NCBI GenBank assembly: GCA_012735465.1
Contig: JAAYHJ010000015.1
Location: forward strand, 1 to 64,000
From: Clostridiaceae bacterium
Lineage (GTDB): Bacteria; Bacillota; Clostridia; SK-Y3
Length of the DNA: 64,000 nucleotides
Reading direction: 5' to 3'
Positions 19,394-28,120 of the stretch are shown in pieces. The notes below the pieces were generated by a model. That model searched no databases. It was not told the DNA's origin and saw only the letters and a list, made by a program, of their open reading frames with translations. The position numbers and the translations under genes are program-made. How positions within the stretch are numbered: the stretch's first letter is position 1; the number at the start of each line of letters is the position of its first letter.

Positions 19394-20719
19394 TTAAAGT
19401 AATATCTTTAATATGAATAATAAAGCTATAACATACATGATTGCCGGTATCTTTTTTGCTTTTCCTGTCAACAGCTTTAAAATAACCCATGATAACATTC
19501 CAAACATGATACCGTCAGCAATGCTGTAAGCAAGAGGCATCATGATTAAGGTTAAGAAGGCCGGAAAAGCTTCCGTATAATCGCTGAAATCAATTTGGGT
19601 TATAGAAGTCATCATAAACAAGCCCACAATGATTAAAGCAGGAGCCGTTGCAAAGGAAGGTATTATTGTAAGTATGGGTGAAAAGATTAATGCAACTAAA
19701 AGTAAAATACCTGTAACTAAGGAGGTTAAACCTGTTCTGCCGCCTTCAGCCACACCTGCCGCACTTTCAACATAACTGGTTACCGTAGATGTTCCCAGGC
19801 ATGCGCCTGCTACGGTTCCAATAGCGTCTGACAATAAAGCTTCCTTAACTTTTGGCAGTTTTCCATCTTTGTCTAATAAATTTGCCTTGTTAGCAACTCC
19901 AATCAAAGTTCCTACCGTATCAAAAATGTCTACAAATAAGAATGAAAACATAATAACAATAAATTCAAATCCTAAGGCAAAAGAACTCGCAAAGTCAAAC
20001 TTCATAAAAATGGGGCTGAGGGATGGCGGTAGAGAAATAATGGCGCTGGGGATCAGGCTATACATACCTGCATCGGGGTCTACTTTATATAATCCTGTAA
20101 GCTGACATACGATACCTATTGCATAAGTAATTAATATTCCCCATAATAAGGCACCCTTTACATTTTTATGCACCATGTATATGGTTAATACCAGTCCAAT
20201 GAGGGAAAGGATGATGGTTATACTGGTAAGATCGCCCAATGAAATTAATGTGGAAGGATTATCAACAATAATGCCTGCATTTTGAAAACCTATAAAAGCA
20301 ATAAACAAACCGATTCCTACGGTTACCGCATATTTCAAATTTTTAGGAACAGCATTTACAATGGCTTCTCTAAAATTAACCACAGATAATAAAATAAAAA
20401 TAATTCCTTCTATAAAAACAGCCGTTAATGCAATTTGCCATGAATATTTTGCTGCAATATTAAAAGCAAAAAATGCATTAAGTCCCATGCCTGAAGCCAA
20501 TGCAACAGGATAATTTGCCAGAAAAGCCATCACCAATGTTGCTAAAGCAGCCGATATTGCCGTTGCTGTAAATACGGCTCCCTTATCCATACCGGAAGCA
20601 GACAGGATATTGGGATTCACAATTAAGATATAAGCCATTGCCATAAATGTCGTTATGCCAGCCACAATTTCTGTTTTAACATCCGTATTATGCTCTTTGA
20701 GCTTAAAAAACTTTTCCAT
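19394..20719 (-). CDS. NCS2-family purine permease (AzgA/PbuG type)
   Basis: A membrane permease of the nucleobase/cation symporter-2 group, AzgA branch, which takes up hypoxanthine, guanine or adenine with protons. The 441-residue protein begins MEKFFKLKEHNTDVKTEIVAGITTFMAMAYI and has about 12-14 hydrophobic segments. The branch signatures ANYPVALASGMGLNAFFAF, DIFDTVGTLIGVANK and GACLGTSTVTSYVESAAGVA are present. The last one contains the conserved substrate-binding loop. It is preceded by a guanine riboswitch and a terminator, so purines should shut it off. This supports guanine or hypoxanthine as substrate. Confidence 0.95.
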   Translation of the reverse strand: MEKFFKLKEHNTDVKTEIVAGITTFMAMAYILIVNPNILSASGMDKGAVFTATAISAALATLVMAFLANYPVALASGMGLNAFFAFNIAAKYSWQIALTAVFIEGIIFILLSVVNFREAIVNAVPKNLKYAVTVGIGLFIAFIGFQNAGIIVDNPSTLISLGDLTSITIILSLIGLVLTIYMVHKNVKGALLWGILITYAIGIVCQLTGLYKVDPDAGMYSLIPSAIISLPPSLSPIFMKFDFASSFALGFEFIVIMFSFLFVDIFDTVGTLIGVANKANLLDKDGKLPKVKEALLSDAIGTVAGACLGTSTVTSYVESAAGVAEGGRTGLTSLVTGILLLVALIFSPILTIIPSFATAPALIIVGLFMMTSITQIDFSDYTEAFPAFLTLIMMPLAYSIADGIMFGMLSWVILKLLTGKAKKIPAIMYVIALLFILKILL

Positions 20720-20839
20720 AATGATTTAGCCCCTTTCATGTGTTTGAATAAAATTTTATCATTTAATTATTTTCAGGATTCATAAAGCTACAACCGAAAC
20801 CTACTAAATGAATTATCACCTCCAAATGAATCCGCAAAC

Positions 20840-20879
20840 AAAAAAAGGACAAATAAATTTCGAGTGAAATCTATTGTCC
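20840..20879 (-). terminator. Terminator in the permease leader, likely riboswitch-controlled
   Basis: On the minus strand the arms 20866-20879 (beginning GGACAA) and 20847-20861 (ending TTGTCC) form a stem with a short loop, followed by seven T (20846-20840). It stands about 120 bases before the permease ATG and 155 bases after the purine aptamer. Two further hairpins lie between: AGAATTTTTTT/AAAAAAATTCT at about 20969-21003, and GGTTTGC/GCAAACC at about 20905-20935. Ligand-bound aptamer would be expected to favour this terminator; the alternate pairing has not been worked out. Confidence 0.75.
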
Positions 20880-21033
20880 GTTTACTTGCATAAGGTTGTT
20901 AAGGTTTGCATGCTGTTTATACCTGCAAACCCAAACCTTATAATTGCGGATTACTGATTTATAACGCAGAATCAGAATTTTTTTCTCTTAAAGGAAAAAA
21001 ATTCTTACATTCATGCGCTTCTTTTTAGATTCA

Positions 21034-21100
21034 CTCATAGTCAAACAATTTACGGTTGTTTGGTAGAAACTTTCGGGCCATATTCCCGAAATTATATGAG
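21034..21100 (-). promoter_or_regulatory. Guanine-class purine riboswitch aptamer
   Basis: The minus strand reads CTCATATAAT, then AATATGGC, GTTTCTACC, CCGTAAATTGTTTGACTATGAG. P1 is CTCATA with TATGAG. The J1/2, J2/3 and J3/1 core bases match the purine riboswitch consensus. P3 is CAAACAA with TTGTTTG. The specifier base is C in GACTAT (U in adenine sensors), so guanine or hypoxanthine is predicted. It lies upstream of the purine permease on the same strand. Confidence 0.95.
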
Positions 21101-21220
21101 CCATTATACTATTTTGTTTACATGCTTATACTATCAGATGACATAAATTTTGTCAATGTAAAAAATACAAAAACCTGAACTTTTTTTTAAATGTTTCGCC
21201 GAACATTCGCATGTTAATTT

Positions 21221-22756
21221 TTACTCCCATTCGATGGTAGCCGGCGGCTTGCTTGTGATATCATATACCAATCTGTTGACATGCTTTACCTCATTTACAA
21301 TCCTATTTGAAATCCTCTCCATTACATCATAAGGAATCCTGGCCCAATCGGCTGTCATAAAATCCGTTGTGGTTACAGCCCTAAGCGCAATGGTGTAATC
21401 ATAGGTTCTCTCATCACCCATTACTCCAACACTTTTCATTCCCGTCAACACTGCAAAGTATTGGTTGATTTCCCTATGAAGCCCTGCCAATAATATTTCC
21501 TCTCTAAAGATTGCATCAGCTTCCCTTAGTATATCAAGCTTTTCTTTGGTAACTTCTCCCATAACCCTTACAGCAAGACCCGGACCGGGGAAAGGTTGTC
21601 TCCACACTATATGCTCAGGAATGCCCAGTTCCAAACCCACCTGTCGGACTTCGTCCTTAAAAAGGCTTCTTAAAGGTTCTATTATTTCTTTAAAGCCAAC
21701 CTGTTCCGGGAGACCTCCCACATTGTGATGGCTTTTAATTACCGCTGCATCCCCCACCCCGCTTTCAATAACATCGGGATAAATGGTTCCCTGGACAAGA
21801 TAATCAACTGTTCCAACCTTTTTTGCTTCTTCTTCAAACACTCGGATAAATTCTTCACCTATGATTTTTCTCTTTCTTTCAGGATCGGTAACCCCCTTCA
21901 GCTTTTCTAAAAATCTGTCCTGAGCATTTACCCGAACCAGGTTCATATCAAATTGCTCACGGAATACCTTTTCCACCTGATCTCCTTCATCCTTACGCAA
22001 TAAGCCATGATCAACAAAAATGCATGTAAGCTGCTTACCTACCGCTTTGTGCACCAAAACTGCTGCAACGGAAGAATCCACCCCTCCGGATAAGGCACAA
22101 AGCACTTTTTTATCTCCTACCTTGCTTTTGATCGACTCAATGGACTGTTCCACAAAGGAAGACATTTTCCAGTTACCGCTGCATCCGCATATGTTATACA
22201 GGAAATTTTTTAATATTTCTTTTCCCTTTGGAGTATGAACCACCTCAGGATGGAACTGTACCCCATACAATTTTTTGCCCTTGTTTTCTATTGCTGCTGC
22301 AGGGCAGTTGCCTGTTCTTGCTGTGATATCAAACCCTTCAGGAAGCAGCTCAACATAATTGGTATGGCTCATCCAGCACACTATTTTTTCTTCCATATGT
22401 TCAAATAATTTGCTTGTACTGTCAATACTTACTTCTGTCTTACCATATTCCCTTTTAGGTGCCTTTGACACCTTACCCCCAAGAAGATGAGCCATAACCT
22501 GTAAACCGTAGCAAATACCAAGCACAGGTATACCCAGTTCAAAAATTTCTCTGCTGCACATGGGAGCGTTTTCTGCATAAACGCTTGCCGGGCCCCCTGT
22601 AAATATAATCCCCCGGGGATTCTTTTCTTTAATTTTGTCGACAGAGACATTATAGGGTAACACTTCGCAATATACTCTGCACTCCCTGACCCTTCTTGCA
22701 ATAAGCTGATTATACTGTCCTCCAAAATCTAGGATTAATATCATTTCATTATTCAC
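21221..22756 (-). CDS. guaA: GMP synthase (glutamine-hydrolysing)
   Basis: GuaA aminates XMP to GMP. The start is taken as the GTG at 22756 ([21 protein letters not shown]), 8 bases after GGAGG; an ATG 11 codons upstream would cover that SD. The 511-residue product has the class I glutaminase with GICYGLQ (Cys nucleophile) and QFHPEV. Next comes the ATP-pyrophosphatase loop [17 protein letters not shown], and then the C-terminal dimerisation domain ending [12 protein letters not shown]. It is separated from the flagellin cluster by a terminator and lies upstream of the riboswitch-permease unit. Confidence 0.98.
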   Translation of the reverse strand: MNNEMILILDFGGQYNQLIARRVRECRVYCEVLPYNVSVDKIKEKNPRGIIFTGGPASVYAENAPMCSREIFELGIPVLGICYGLQVMAHLLGGKVSKAPKREYGKTEVSIDSTSKLFEHMEEKIVCWMSHTNYVELLPEGFDITARTGNCPAAAIENKGKKLYGVQFHPEVVHTPKGKEILKNFLYNICGCSGNWKMSSFVEQSIESIKSKVGDKKVLCALSGGVDSSVAAVLVHKAVGKQLTCIFVDHGLLRKDEGDQVEKVFREQFDMNLVRVNAQDRFLEKLKGVTDPERKRKIIGEEFIRVFEEEAKKVGTVDYLVQGTIYPDVIESGVGDAAVIKSHHNVGGLPEQVGFKEIIEPLRSLFKDEVRQVGLELGIPEHIVWRQPFPGPGLAVRVMGEVTKEKLDILREADAIFREEILLAGLHREINQYFAVLTGMKSVGVMGDERTYDYTIALRAVTTTDFMTADWARIPYDVMERISNRIVNEVKHVNRLVYDITSKPPATIEWE

Positions 22757-22920
22757 GTTCACAACCTCCATAAGATTTCGTTTTTCCAATAAAATAATGA
22801 TGATTTATTATATATGAAAAATTAACAAAATAAAAGAATTTTCTATAAATTTAGGGACAGGGTATATTTTCTTAATTTAATAGTAATAGGGCTGAAATAA
22901 CTTTTTAACACATAATTAAA

Positions 22921-22946
22921 GGGGCAGTACCTAATGTACTTGCCCC
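22921..22946 (-). terminator. Terminator after the flagellin cluster
   Basis: The stem GGGGCA...TGCCCC with an inner GTAC/GTAC pairing lies 24 bases after the FliS-like stop codon. On the minus strand it is followed by TTTAATTATG. It separates the flagellar genes from guaA. Confidence 0.7.
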
Positions 22947-22969
22947 AAATTACCTGTATTTTCCCCTTA

Positions 22970-23446
22970 TCACACCTTAAATCCACTGTTTGGATCAGTA
23001 AGAACCGTTTCGGTCAGATTACCTTTTCCATAAGTCATACCTGCAACAATACCTGTAATTTTTTTATTTGCCTTTGCAGGTGCTTCCTGCGTGGATGATA
23101 TCTCATTAAACCCTTCATACAAAGGAGTAAGAATCTTTTTTACATCCTCAAGCATTGATTCCTTTCTTGTGACAGCCGCAATTGACAATTGATTTTTACA
23201 AAAGAAGTAGATAGCTCCTATGTCCTTTGATAAATCAACATCAAAATCCAACGATGTAAATAATTCATCTAAAAGAAGTTCAGCCCTGGCCAATTCAGTG
23301 TCAAAGATTACATAATCCTTATTTTCATAAGCCTCGCGCGCTTCATCCAACGCCTTGAAGATACCTTCATAGGTAATTAATGTAAGCTGAAGCGGGGTTG
23401 CGTTTACCACTTTGCTGGCAATATAATTACTATCCGGTCTTGCCAT
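22970..23446 (-). CDS. fliS: FliS-like flagellar export chaperone
   Basis: FliS binds the C-terminus of unpolymerised flagellin and escorts it to the export gate. The 158-residue protein shows the FliS pattern: ASKVVNATPLQLTLITYEGI near the N-terminus, helices with ALDEAREAYENKDY, and AELLLDELFTSLDFDVDLSK with YFFCKNQLSIAA. The match is to a divergent member. There is an added C-terminal tail of about 40 residues (from SSTQEAPAKANKK) that ordinary FliS lacks. It lies 19 bases after flagellin, the usual place for this chaperone. Confidence 0.8.
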   Translation of the reverse strand: MARPDSNYIASKVVNATPLQLTLITYEGIFKALDEAREAYENKDYVIFDTELARAELLLDELFTSLDFDVDLSKDIGAIYFFCKNQLSIAAVTRKESMLEDVKKILTPLYEGFNEISSTQEAPAKANKKITGIVAGMTYGKGNLTETVLTDPNSGFKV

Positions 23447-23465
23447 GGCCTTTTACCCCCTCTTT

Positions 23466-24272
23466 TTATTTCAATAGCTGCAGCACTCCCTGAGGCATCT
23501 GGTTTGCTTGCGCCAGCATTGCCTGAGCAGCCTGCAGTATAATATTGTTCTTAGTATAATTTGACATTTCCAAAGCCATATCAACGTCTTCAATACGTGA
23601 AAGGGCAGCCGTAAGATTTTCACTTGAAGTATTCAAATTATTGATAATATGATCCAGCCTATTTTGCATAGCTCCCAATTTAGAACGTTCGGTTAACAGT
23701 TTTTCAATAGCATCATCAATAGTACTAATTGCATTATCCGCGTCATTTTCAACATCAATACCATCAACTCCAAGATCACTGGAACCTAAACTGGCAATAT
23801 CTAACGTAATTGATTGGCCTGCATTTGCACCTACCTGGAAAACCAATGAATCTTGACTTCCGTCTAATAAAGTCATAGTATTAAATTCTATAGTAGTACT
23901 TATTCTGTCTATCTCCTCAATAAGCTGGTCTATTTCCTGTTGTATCTGACTTCTATCCTCATCGGTATTAGTACCGTTTGCACTTTGAACAGCCAGTTCC
24001 CTCATCCTTTGAAGGATGCTGTTTATTTCTGCCATTGCACCTTCAGCTGTCTGGATAAGTGAAATCGCGTCCATAGCATTTCTTGATGCCTGATTCAAGC
24101 CTCTAATCTGAGCATCCATCTTTTGTGCAATTGCCATACCTGCAGCATCATCTGCTGCCTTATTGATTCTTCTGCCGGAAGATAATCTCTCTAAAGATTT
24201 TGACATCTCGGCATTCCCAAGCATTAACCTCCTATGAGCATTTAAAGCAGCAATATTATGTCCTATAATCAT
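23466..24272 (-). CDS. hag: Flagellin
   Basis: Flagellin is the filament subunit. The 268-residue protein has the conserved N-terminal D0/D1 region (MIIGHNIAALNAHRRLMLGN, SLERLSSGRRINKAADDAAG, RELAVQSANGTNT). The C-terminal D1/D0 ends in ILQAAQAMLAQANQMPQGVL plus QLLK. The variable middle is short (about 130-190), as in small Firmicute flagellins. The SD is AAGGGGG. A FlhB-like gene precedes and a FliS-like chaperone follows. No separate sigma-D promoter is visible directly upstream. Confidence 0.98.
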   Translation of the reverse strand: MIIGHNIAALNAHRRLMLGNAEMSKSLERLSSGRRINKAADDAAGMAIAQKMDAQIRGLNQASRNAMDAISLIQTAEGAMAEINSILQRMRELAVQSANGTNTDEDRSQIQQEIDQLIEEIDRISTTIEFNTMTLLDGSQDSLVFQVGANAGQSITLDIASLGSSDLGVDGIDVENDADNAISTIDDAIEKLLTERSKLGAMQNRLDHIINNLNTSSENLTAALSRIEDVDMALEMSNYTKNNIILQAAQAMLAQANQMPQGVLQLLK

Positions 24273-24320
24273 TTTATTTATCCCCCTTAAAAAATTAGAT
24301 TTATTTATTATAACGCATCG

Positions 24321-24587
24321 TTATAAATAGTCCACTTCCCCATCACAATCCATTTCTTCAACAAAAATCAATATCTCTGCAACTAAATCATAAAGAAATT
24401 TTGGCACCTTGTCACCAACATTAAAAGAGGCCAAGGCATTCGTTTGGAATTCATCCTCTACAATTGGAACACCGCTGTCATCGGCAGCCTGCATTATTTT
24501 TTCAGCAACTAGCCCCTTACCAACAGCAGTTATTATAGGCACATTTTCTTTACCAGGCTCATATTTTATAGCAACTGCTTTTTTCAT
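24321..24587 (-). CDS. Short FlhB-like protein (export switch C-domain only)
   Basis: The 88-residue product matches the cytoplasmic C-terminal domain of FlhB/EscU-type export switch proteins (AVAIKYEPGKENVPIITAVG, GLVAEKIMQAADDSGVPIVE) but has no membrane part. Such stand-alone FlhB C-domain homologues (YlqH-like) occur beside flagellar genes in many Firmicutes. They may modulate substrate switching at the export gate. The NPTH autocleavage motif of full FlhB is not present. Its place between a FliK-like gene and flagellin fits a role in export control, which is inferred. Confidence 0.85.
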   Translation of the reverse strand: MKKAVAIKYEPGKENVPIITAVGKGLVAEKIMQAADDSGVPIVEDEFQTNALASFNVGDKVPKFLYDLVAEILIFVEEMDCDGEVDYL

Positions 24588-24626
24588 CTCATCATCCCTT
24601 TTTATTTCTTCACAAAGCCATTATAA

Positions 24627-27521
24627 TCATATGCTAACTTCAAAACGGCTGGCGCTATTTATATTTATATTCATATCTTGTATGTCTGTCGGTTCGTTAT
24701 CGCTGTAATCCGTTTGCACATGAGCGCTTTTGCAATTTATATGAGATACTTTAAATCCGGCATTGGTTATGCGGCGTGAAAGCATATCGCCAAAGGATTT
24801 AAGATACTTGCTGTCCCTGGGTAATGCCATCATAATGTCCACTCCAACCGTTTTACCTTGTATATGTAAATTTATATCCAAATTGCCCAAAGAACGGGTT
24901 TCAAGATTTAGCACCACGTCCAGACTATCATCACCCATACTGGCTTTTTTCCTTCTATTTCTATTGAAAACATGAACATTTAAGTTTGCAATTTTATCAT
25001 GCAGTAAAATTGGAATTTGAAAGAACACATCATTGCGATTCAAATAATTTTGAACTTCAATATTTTCACGTATATTTGATGCCAATTGCCGGACAGAATT
25101 TGCCCATTCAGCACCAACATCTTTAACTTGTTGTTCCAATAACAAAATTTTTCTTGCAAGCTGATTCTGTATTTCCGATAAATCATCTCCTTCCTTAAGT
25201 AACCTTAAATCGGTTTGAGGTATATTTTTTTTAGCAAAGGCCAACAACTCTTTTATCTTATCTCCTAAACCGCTTTTTTCTACATCAGGCATTTGAGAAA
25301 TTTTATCCAATTCCCTGATTGCTTTTGCAATTGAAAATTCATTATCAATAATCCGCTTTAGTGCCCCTGCTTTTTGGATATTAGCAGGAATATCATTTTT
25401 AAGCATAATTGCCAGGTGATTGCGGTTTATACCTTTAAGCGGGAGAACCTCCTGAAGTATTCTATTAACTTGCTGCAACATAGAAGTAGATTCATGAGTT
25501 TTTAAATCCTGGTCAACTGTTTCCTTTTTTTGCTGAACAAGGGCCTTTTCCAGCATATCCAAAGGCGTGGTTTCTATATCTATATTCTGCCTTACAAGCC
25601 TGTCATACATAGCCGGAAAATACCTATCCCTTGAGATGGCAGCTATACGGTTTAACTGGCTGTATGCTTCATATGTTTTAGCAACATTAGCTTCATTTAC
25701 GGGCAGTGTATTTTCCAACAGTGCTTTGCTTGTTTCCACCATATCCCTTGTTACAGGAATATTTAAAGCTTCAAGTTTCTTTTCAATAACTCCTTCCAAT
25801 TCATTCATATTAGATACATCCAACATTTTGGGAAGGATTAAATCTTTTATAGGAATATCAAAGGTATCATCAAGTACAATATCAACCATTGCATTGTTTT
25901 TAGCTGACAATACCCGATGGGCCATATCCAAATTTCTTATATTCAAAGGAAGATTGTTTTTCATCAGCATAGCAATGGAGGTTAAGCTTTTATACTGTAT
26001 CCTTTCTAGTTTGTAAATCAGCTGCTGCAACTCTTTGTGCTCTTTGCTGCCGTACCCATGGACCATTGTTACTGCTTCTTCACTGTTTTTTAAGGTTTGC
26101 AGTAAAGAATCAATGGAAGATATATCCACGGGTTTACCTTTAAAAATAATCTTATCCCTTATACCTGTTCCTTCATGGGAATTATAAAACTCGTCAAGCA
26201 ATTGCCGGAAAGCTGCAATATTTTCCTCGTTCACATCAATCCCACTTTTAATCAGGGCACGGGATATTTGTAGATTTTCATGGGTCGGTTCAATACCACG
26301 AAATTCCAAATAACGCTTTATTTCGTCATCCATTAACTTTAATTCTGAAAAAGATATATCCTTTATCTGCCTGTTTGCATCCTTTTCTTCATAGGCTTTT
26401 AAAAGCTCTTTATTTATATTAGCTGTAACCTCAGTATCTTTCAAAGGTTCTACGTCATTTGTAAACTTCGGTTCAATATCTGTTTTATTTTTATAATTTA
26501 ATAAATAATCCTTTACAATGGCAATAAGTTTATCCAACTGGGCATATTCTATATCAATCCCCCGACTGACAAGAAAAGACGCTACTTCCTCATTATTTGA
26601 GTTTATCAGCATTTCAATATTGCTTTGCGTACTTATAGTATTTAAAATATTCTCTTTATTTAAATCCGCATCGCAGCGTATCAGAGCTTTGGCTGCATCC
26701 ATCACCTTAGATGTGATTTCAAACCCATTTGCCTTTAAAATTCTAACAATATCATCTTCCAGCTGGCTCAAATCCTGTGGTGTAAGTCTGTTTCTATCAA
26801 AATAACCGGCCTTAATATATCCATCCGCCTTCATCAATGATACAATGGTAACATCCATTTTTTTTGATAATGCAAGGGTAATGGCTTCAACATCAATATT
26901 CTTTAACTTTTCAATGCTATCCATGCATTTTATTGCCGTACTTATGTTCTTGTACGTAACCGGGGTTCCTATAGACATTAGGTGCTTGGCTATCTCCCTT
27001 TCCGTTTTGCTAAAGGGTTTATTCCCATAAATATTTTTCAGTTCCATATCCACCTGCTGATCTGAAACGGGAATTTTTTCTGCAAAAATATTTTCTTCAC
27101 TCATTTTCTTTAGTTCAGCAATTTTATGACAGAGCTCAGAAATATCCCATGTAAAGGAACCATCTTTCAGTAGACGGTATACCATGTCAGGCGTCAGATC
27201 ATTTACAAGCATATCAATTTTATTATGCATATCAAATATTTTTAAGAAATTCTCTTTTGTAAGCGGAATACCGTTACGGATCATGCTTTCTACTATCTTT
27301 ACATTCTTATCATCAGCAGGCATATTAACTGCATTTATAAACTGATCAGCCTGGGTTTTGATATTTTCATTGTTGGACAACAATGATATAGTGTCACATT
27401 TACTCGAAGACGACGTTTCAATTTCTGTATTTCCTCCTGAGCCGTTTTTTTCAGTTTTAGATGTATTCAATTGCGCAGCACTATAAAATCGGTTTGAAAG
27501 TGGATTCGTAACCACAACCAT
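24627..27521 (-). CDS. Large helical repeat protein with FliK-like C-terminal domain
   Basis: The 964-residue protein has no signal peptide. A Ser/Thr-rich N-terminus is followed by a long helical region. A 14-residue motif recurs there at least seven times, at about 80, 181, 280, 423, 519, 601 and 706. Its pattern is hydrophobic pair, two variable, G/N, x, P/D, hydrophobic, T/N, two variable, N, hydrophobic (LIKSGIDVNEENIA and LLENTLPVNEANVA are examples). The last 140 residues (IPILLHDKIANLNVHVF, VLNLETRSLGNLDINL) resemble the FliK hook-length control C-domain. I think this belongs with the DUF6240-type proteins of clostridial flagellar loci. A role as hook-length ruler or export switch partner is inferred from the C-domain and from the FlhB-like neighbour. 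The SD AGGGGG supports the start. Confidence 0.75.
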   Translation of the reverse strand: MVVVTNPLSNRFYSAAQLNTSKTEKNGSGGNTEIETSSSSKCDTISLLSNNENIKTQADQFINAVNMPADDKNVKIVESMIRNGIPLTKENFLKIFDMHNKIDMLVNDLTPDMVYRLLKDGSFTWDISELCHKIAELKKMSEENIFAEKIPVSDQQVDMELKNIYGNKPFSKTEREIAKHLMSIGTPVTYKNISTAIKCMDSIEKLKNIDVEAITLALSKKMDVTIVSLMKADGYIKAGYFDRNRLTPQDLSQLEDDIVRILKANGFEITSKVMDAAKALIRCDADLNKENILNTISTQSNIEMLINSNNEEVASFLVSRGIDIEYAQLDKLIAIVKDYLLNYKNKTDIEPKFTNDVEPLKDTEVTANINKELLKAYEEKDANRQIKDISFSELKLMDDEIKRYLEFRGIEPTHENLQISRALIKSGIDVNEENIAAFRQLLDEFYNSHEGTGIRDKIIFKGKPVDISSIDSLLQTLKNSEEAVTMVHGYGSKEHKELQQLIYKLERIQYKSLTSIAMLMKNNLPLNIRNLDMAHRVLSAKNNAMVDIVLDDTFDIPIKDLILPKMLDVSNMNELEGVIEKKLEALNIPVTRDMVETSKALLENTLPVNEANVAKTYEAYSQLNRIAAISRDRYFPAMYDRLVRQNIDIETTPLDMLEKALVQQKKETVDQDLKTHESTSMLQQVNRILQEVLPLKGINRNHLAIMLKNDIPANIQKAGALKRIIDNEFSIAKAIRELDKISQMPDVEKSGLGDKIKELLAFAKKNIPQTDLRLLKEGDDLSEIQNQLARKILLLEQQVKDVGAEWANSVRQLASNIRENIEVQNYLNRNDVFFQIPILLHDKIANLNVHVFNRNRRKKASMGDDSLDVVLNLETRSLGNLDINLHIQGKTVGVDIMMALPRDSKYLKSFGDMLSRRITNAGFKVSHINCKSAHVQTDYSDNEPTDIQDMNININSASRFEVSI

Positions 27522-27549
27522 GGTTTGACCCCCTGCCTATCAGTGTACT

Positions 27550-27987
27550 TTAAACTACTACATTTAATAACAAACCTCTTATGTCATCCAGCCTGGAAAG
27601 AATATCAATACGGCTTTTTTCCTTTCTCAGAATCTCCTTTGTAAGACTGTCCAGGTGCTCATTCACCTTTTTAACAATCGAAAACACACGATATCGGCCC
27701 CTGCTGTCCAAGAACTGCTGTTTTTCAAATCTATAAGAATTTTTTGTTACAATGTGTAGAAATTCCTGTACCAGCCGCTTATATTCTTTTAATTCAGCAA
27801 TGTTCATGTTATTGGACAGTCTCTCTGCCTGTACGTCTATGCGCTCAAGCAAATTTTTTAATTTTTGTTTTATATCAACTGCCTCACGCTTTTCAGCCAA
27901 TTTCTGTCCAAACTCATCTTCTGCCTTTTCAGTAACCCTCTGCCGCATTAAAGCTTCGCCGGTAGTATTAATAGTTGAAACACGCAT
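27550..27987 (-). CDS. YaaR family protein (DUF327)
   Basis: A 145-residue, charged, mostly helical cytosolic protein. It matches the YaaR/DUF327 family in its central LKNLLERIDVQAERLSNNMN region, in ELKEYKRLVQEFLHIV, and in the C-terminal part with KEKSRIDILSRLDDIRGLLL plus NVVV. Function is not established; in clostridia the gene tends to lie among flagellar genes, as here. The SD is AAGGGGG. It appears to be the first gene of the yaaR-repeat protein-FlhB-like-flagellin-FliS unit. Confidence 0.85.
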   Translation of the reverse strand: MRVSTINTTGEALMRQRVTEKAEDEFGQKLAEKREAVDIKQKLKNLLERIDVQAERLSNNMNIAELKEYKRLVQEFLHIVTKNSYRFEKQQFLDSRGRYRVFSIVKKVNEHLDSLTKEILRKEKSRIDILSRLDDIRGLLLNVVV

Positions 27988-28056
27988 ATTTTTCCCCCTT
28001 GCAGCAGGCTAAAAAACAAAGAACATATTTAGCCACTATTTTTTATTTCAGTTACT

Positions 28057-28083
28057 ATATCGTCAGTTTAACAGGAATTATTA
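28057..28083 (-). promoter_or_regulatory. Candidate sigma-D (sigma-28) promoter upstream of yaaR
   Basis: On the minus strand TAAT (28083-28080), 15 bases, then GACGATAT (28064-28057). The consensus is TAAA-N15-GCCGATAT, so 3 of 4 and 7 of 8 positions agree. It is about 70 bases before the yaaR ATG, at the head of the flagellin-containing gene cluster. Confidence 0.4.
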
Positions 28084-28120
28084 ATAAAAATACTTAAAAT
28101 ACATGCCTTCCAAGAGCTAT

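Noticed and set aside
21034-21100. Adenine-class assignment of the purine riboswitch
   Set aside because: The specifier base in J3/1 is C (GACTAT), which pairs with guanine; adenine sensors have U.
26518-26805. Plus-strand frames within the 964-aa repeat gene
   Set aside because: Hydrophobic shadow translations opposite an amphipathic helical protein; no ribosome binding sites.
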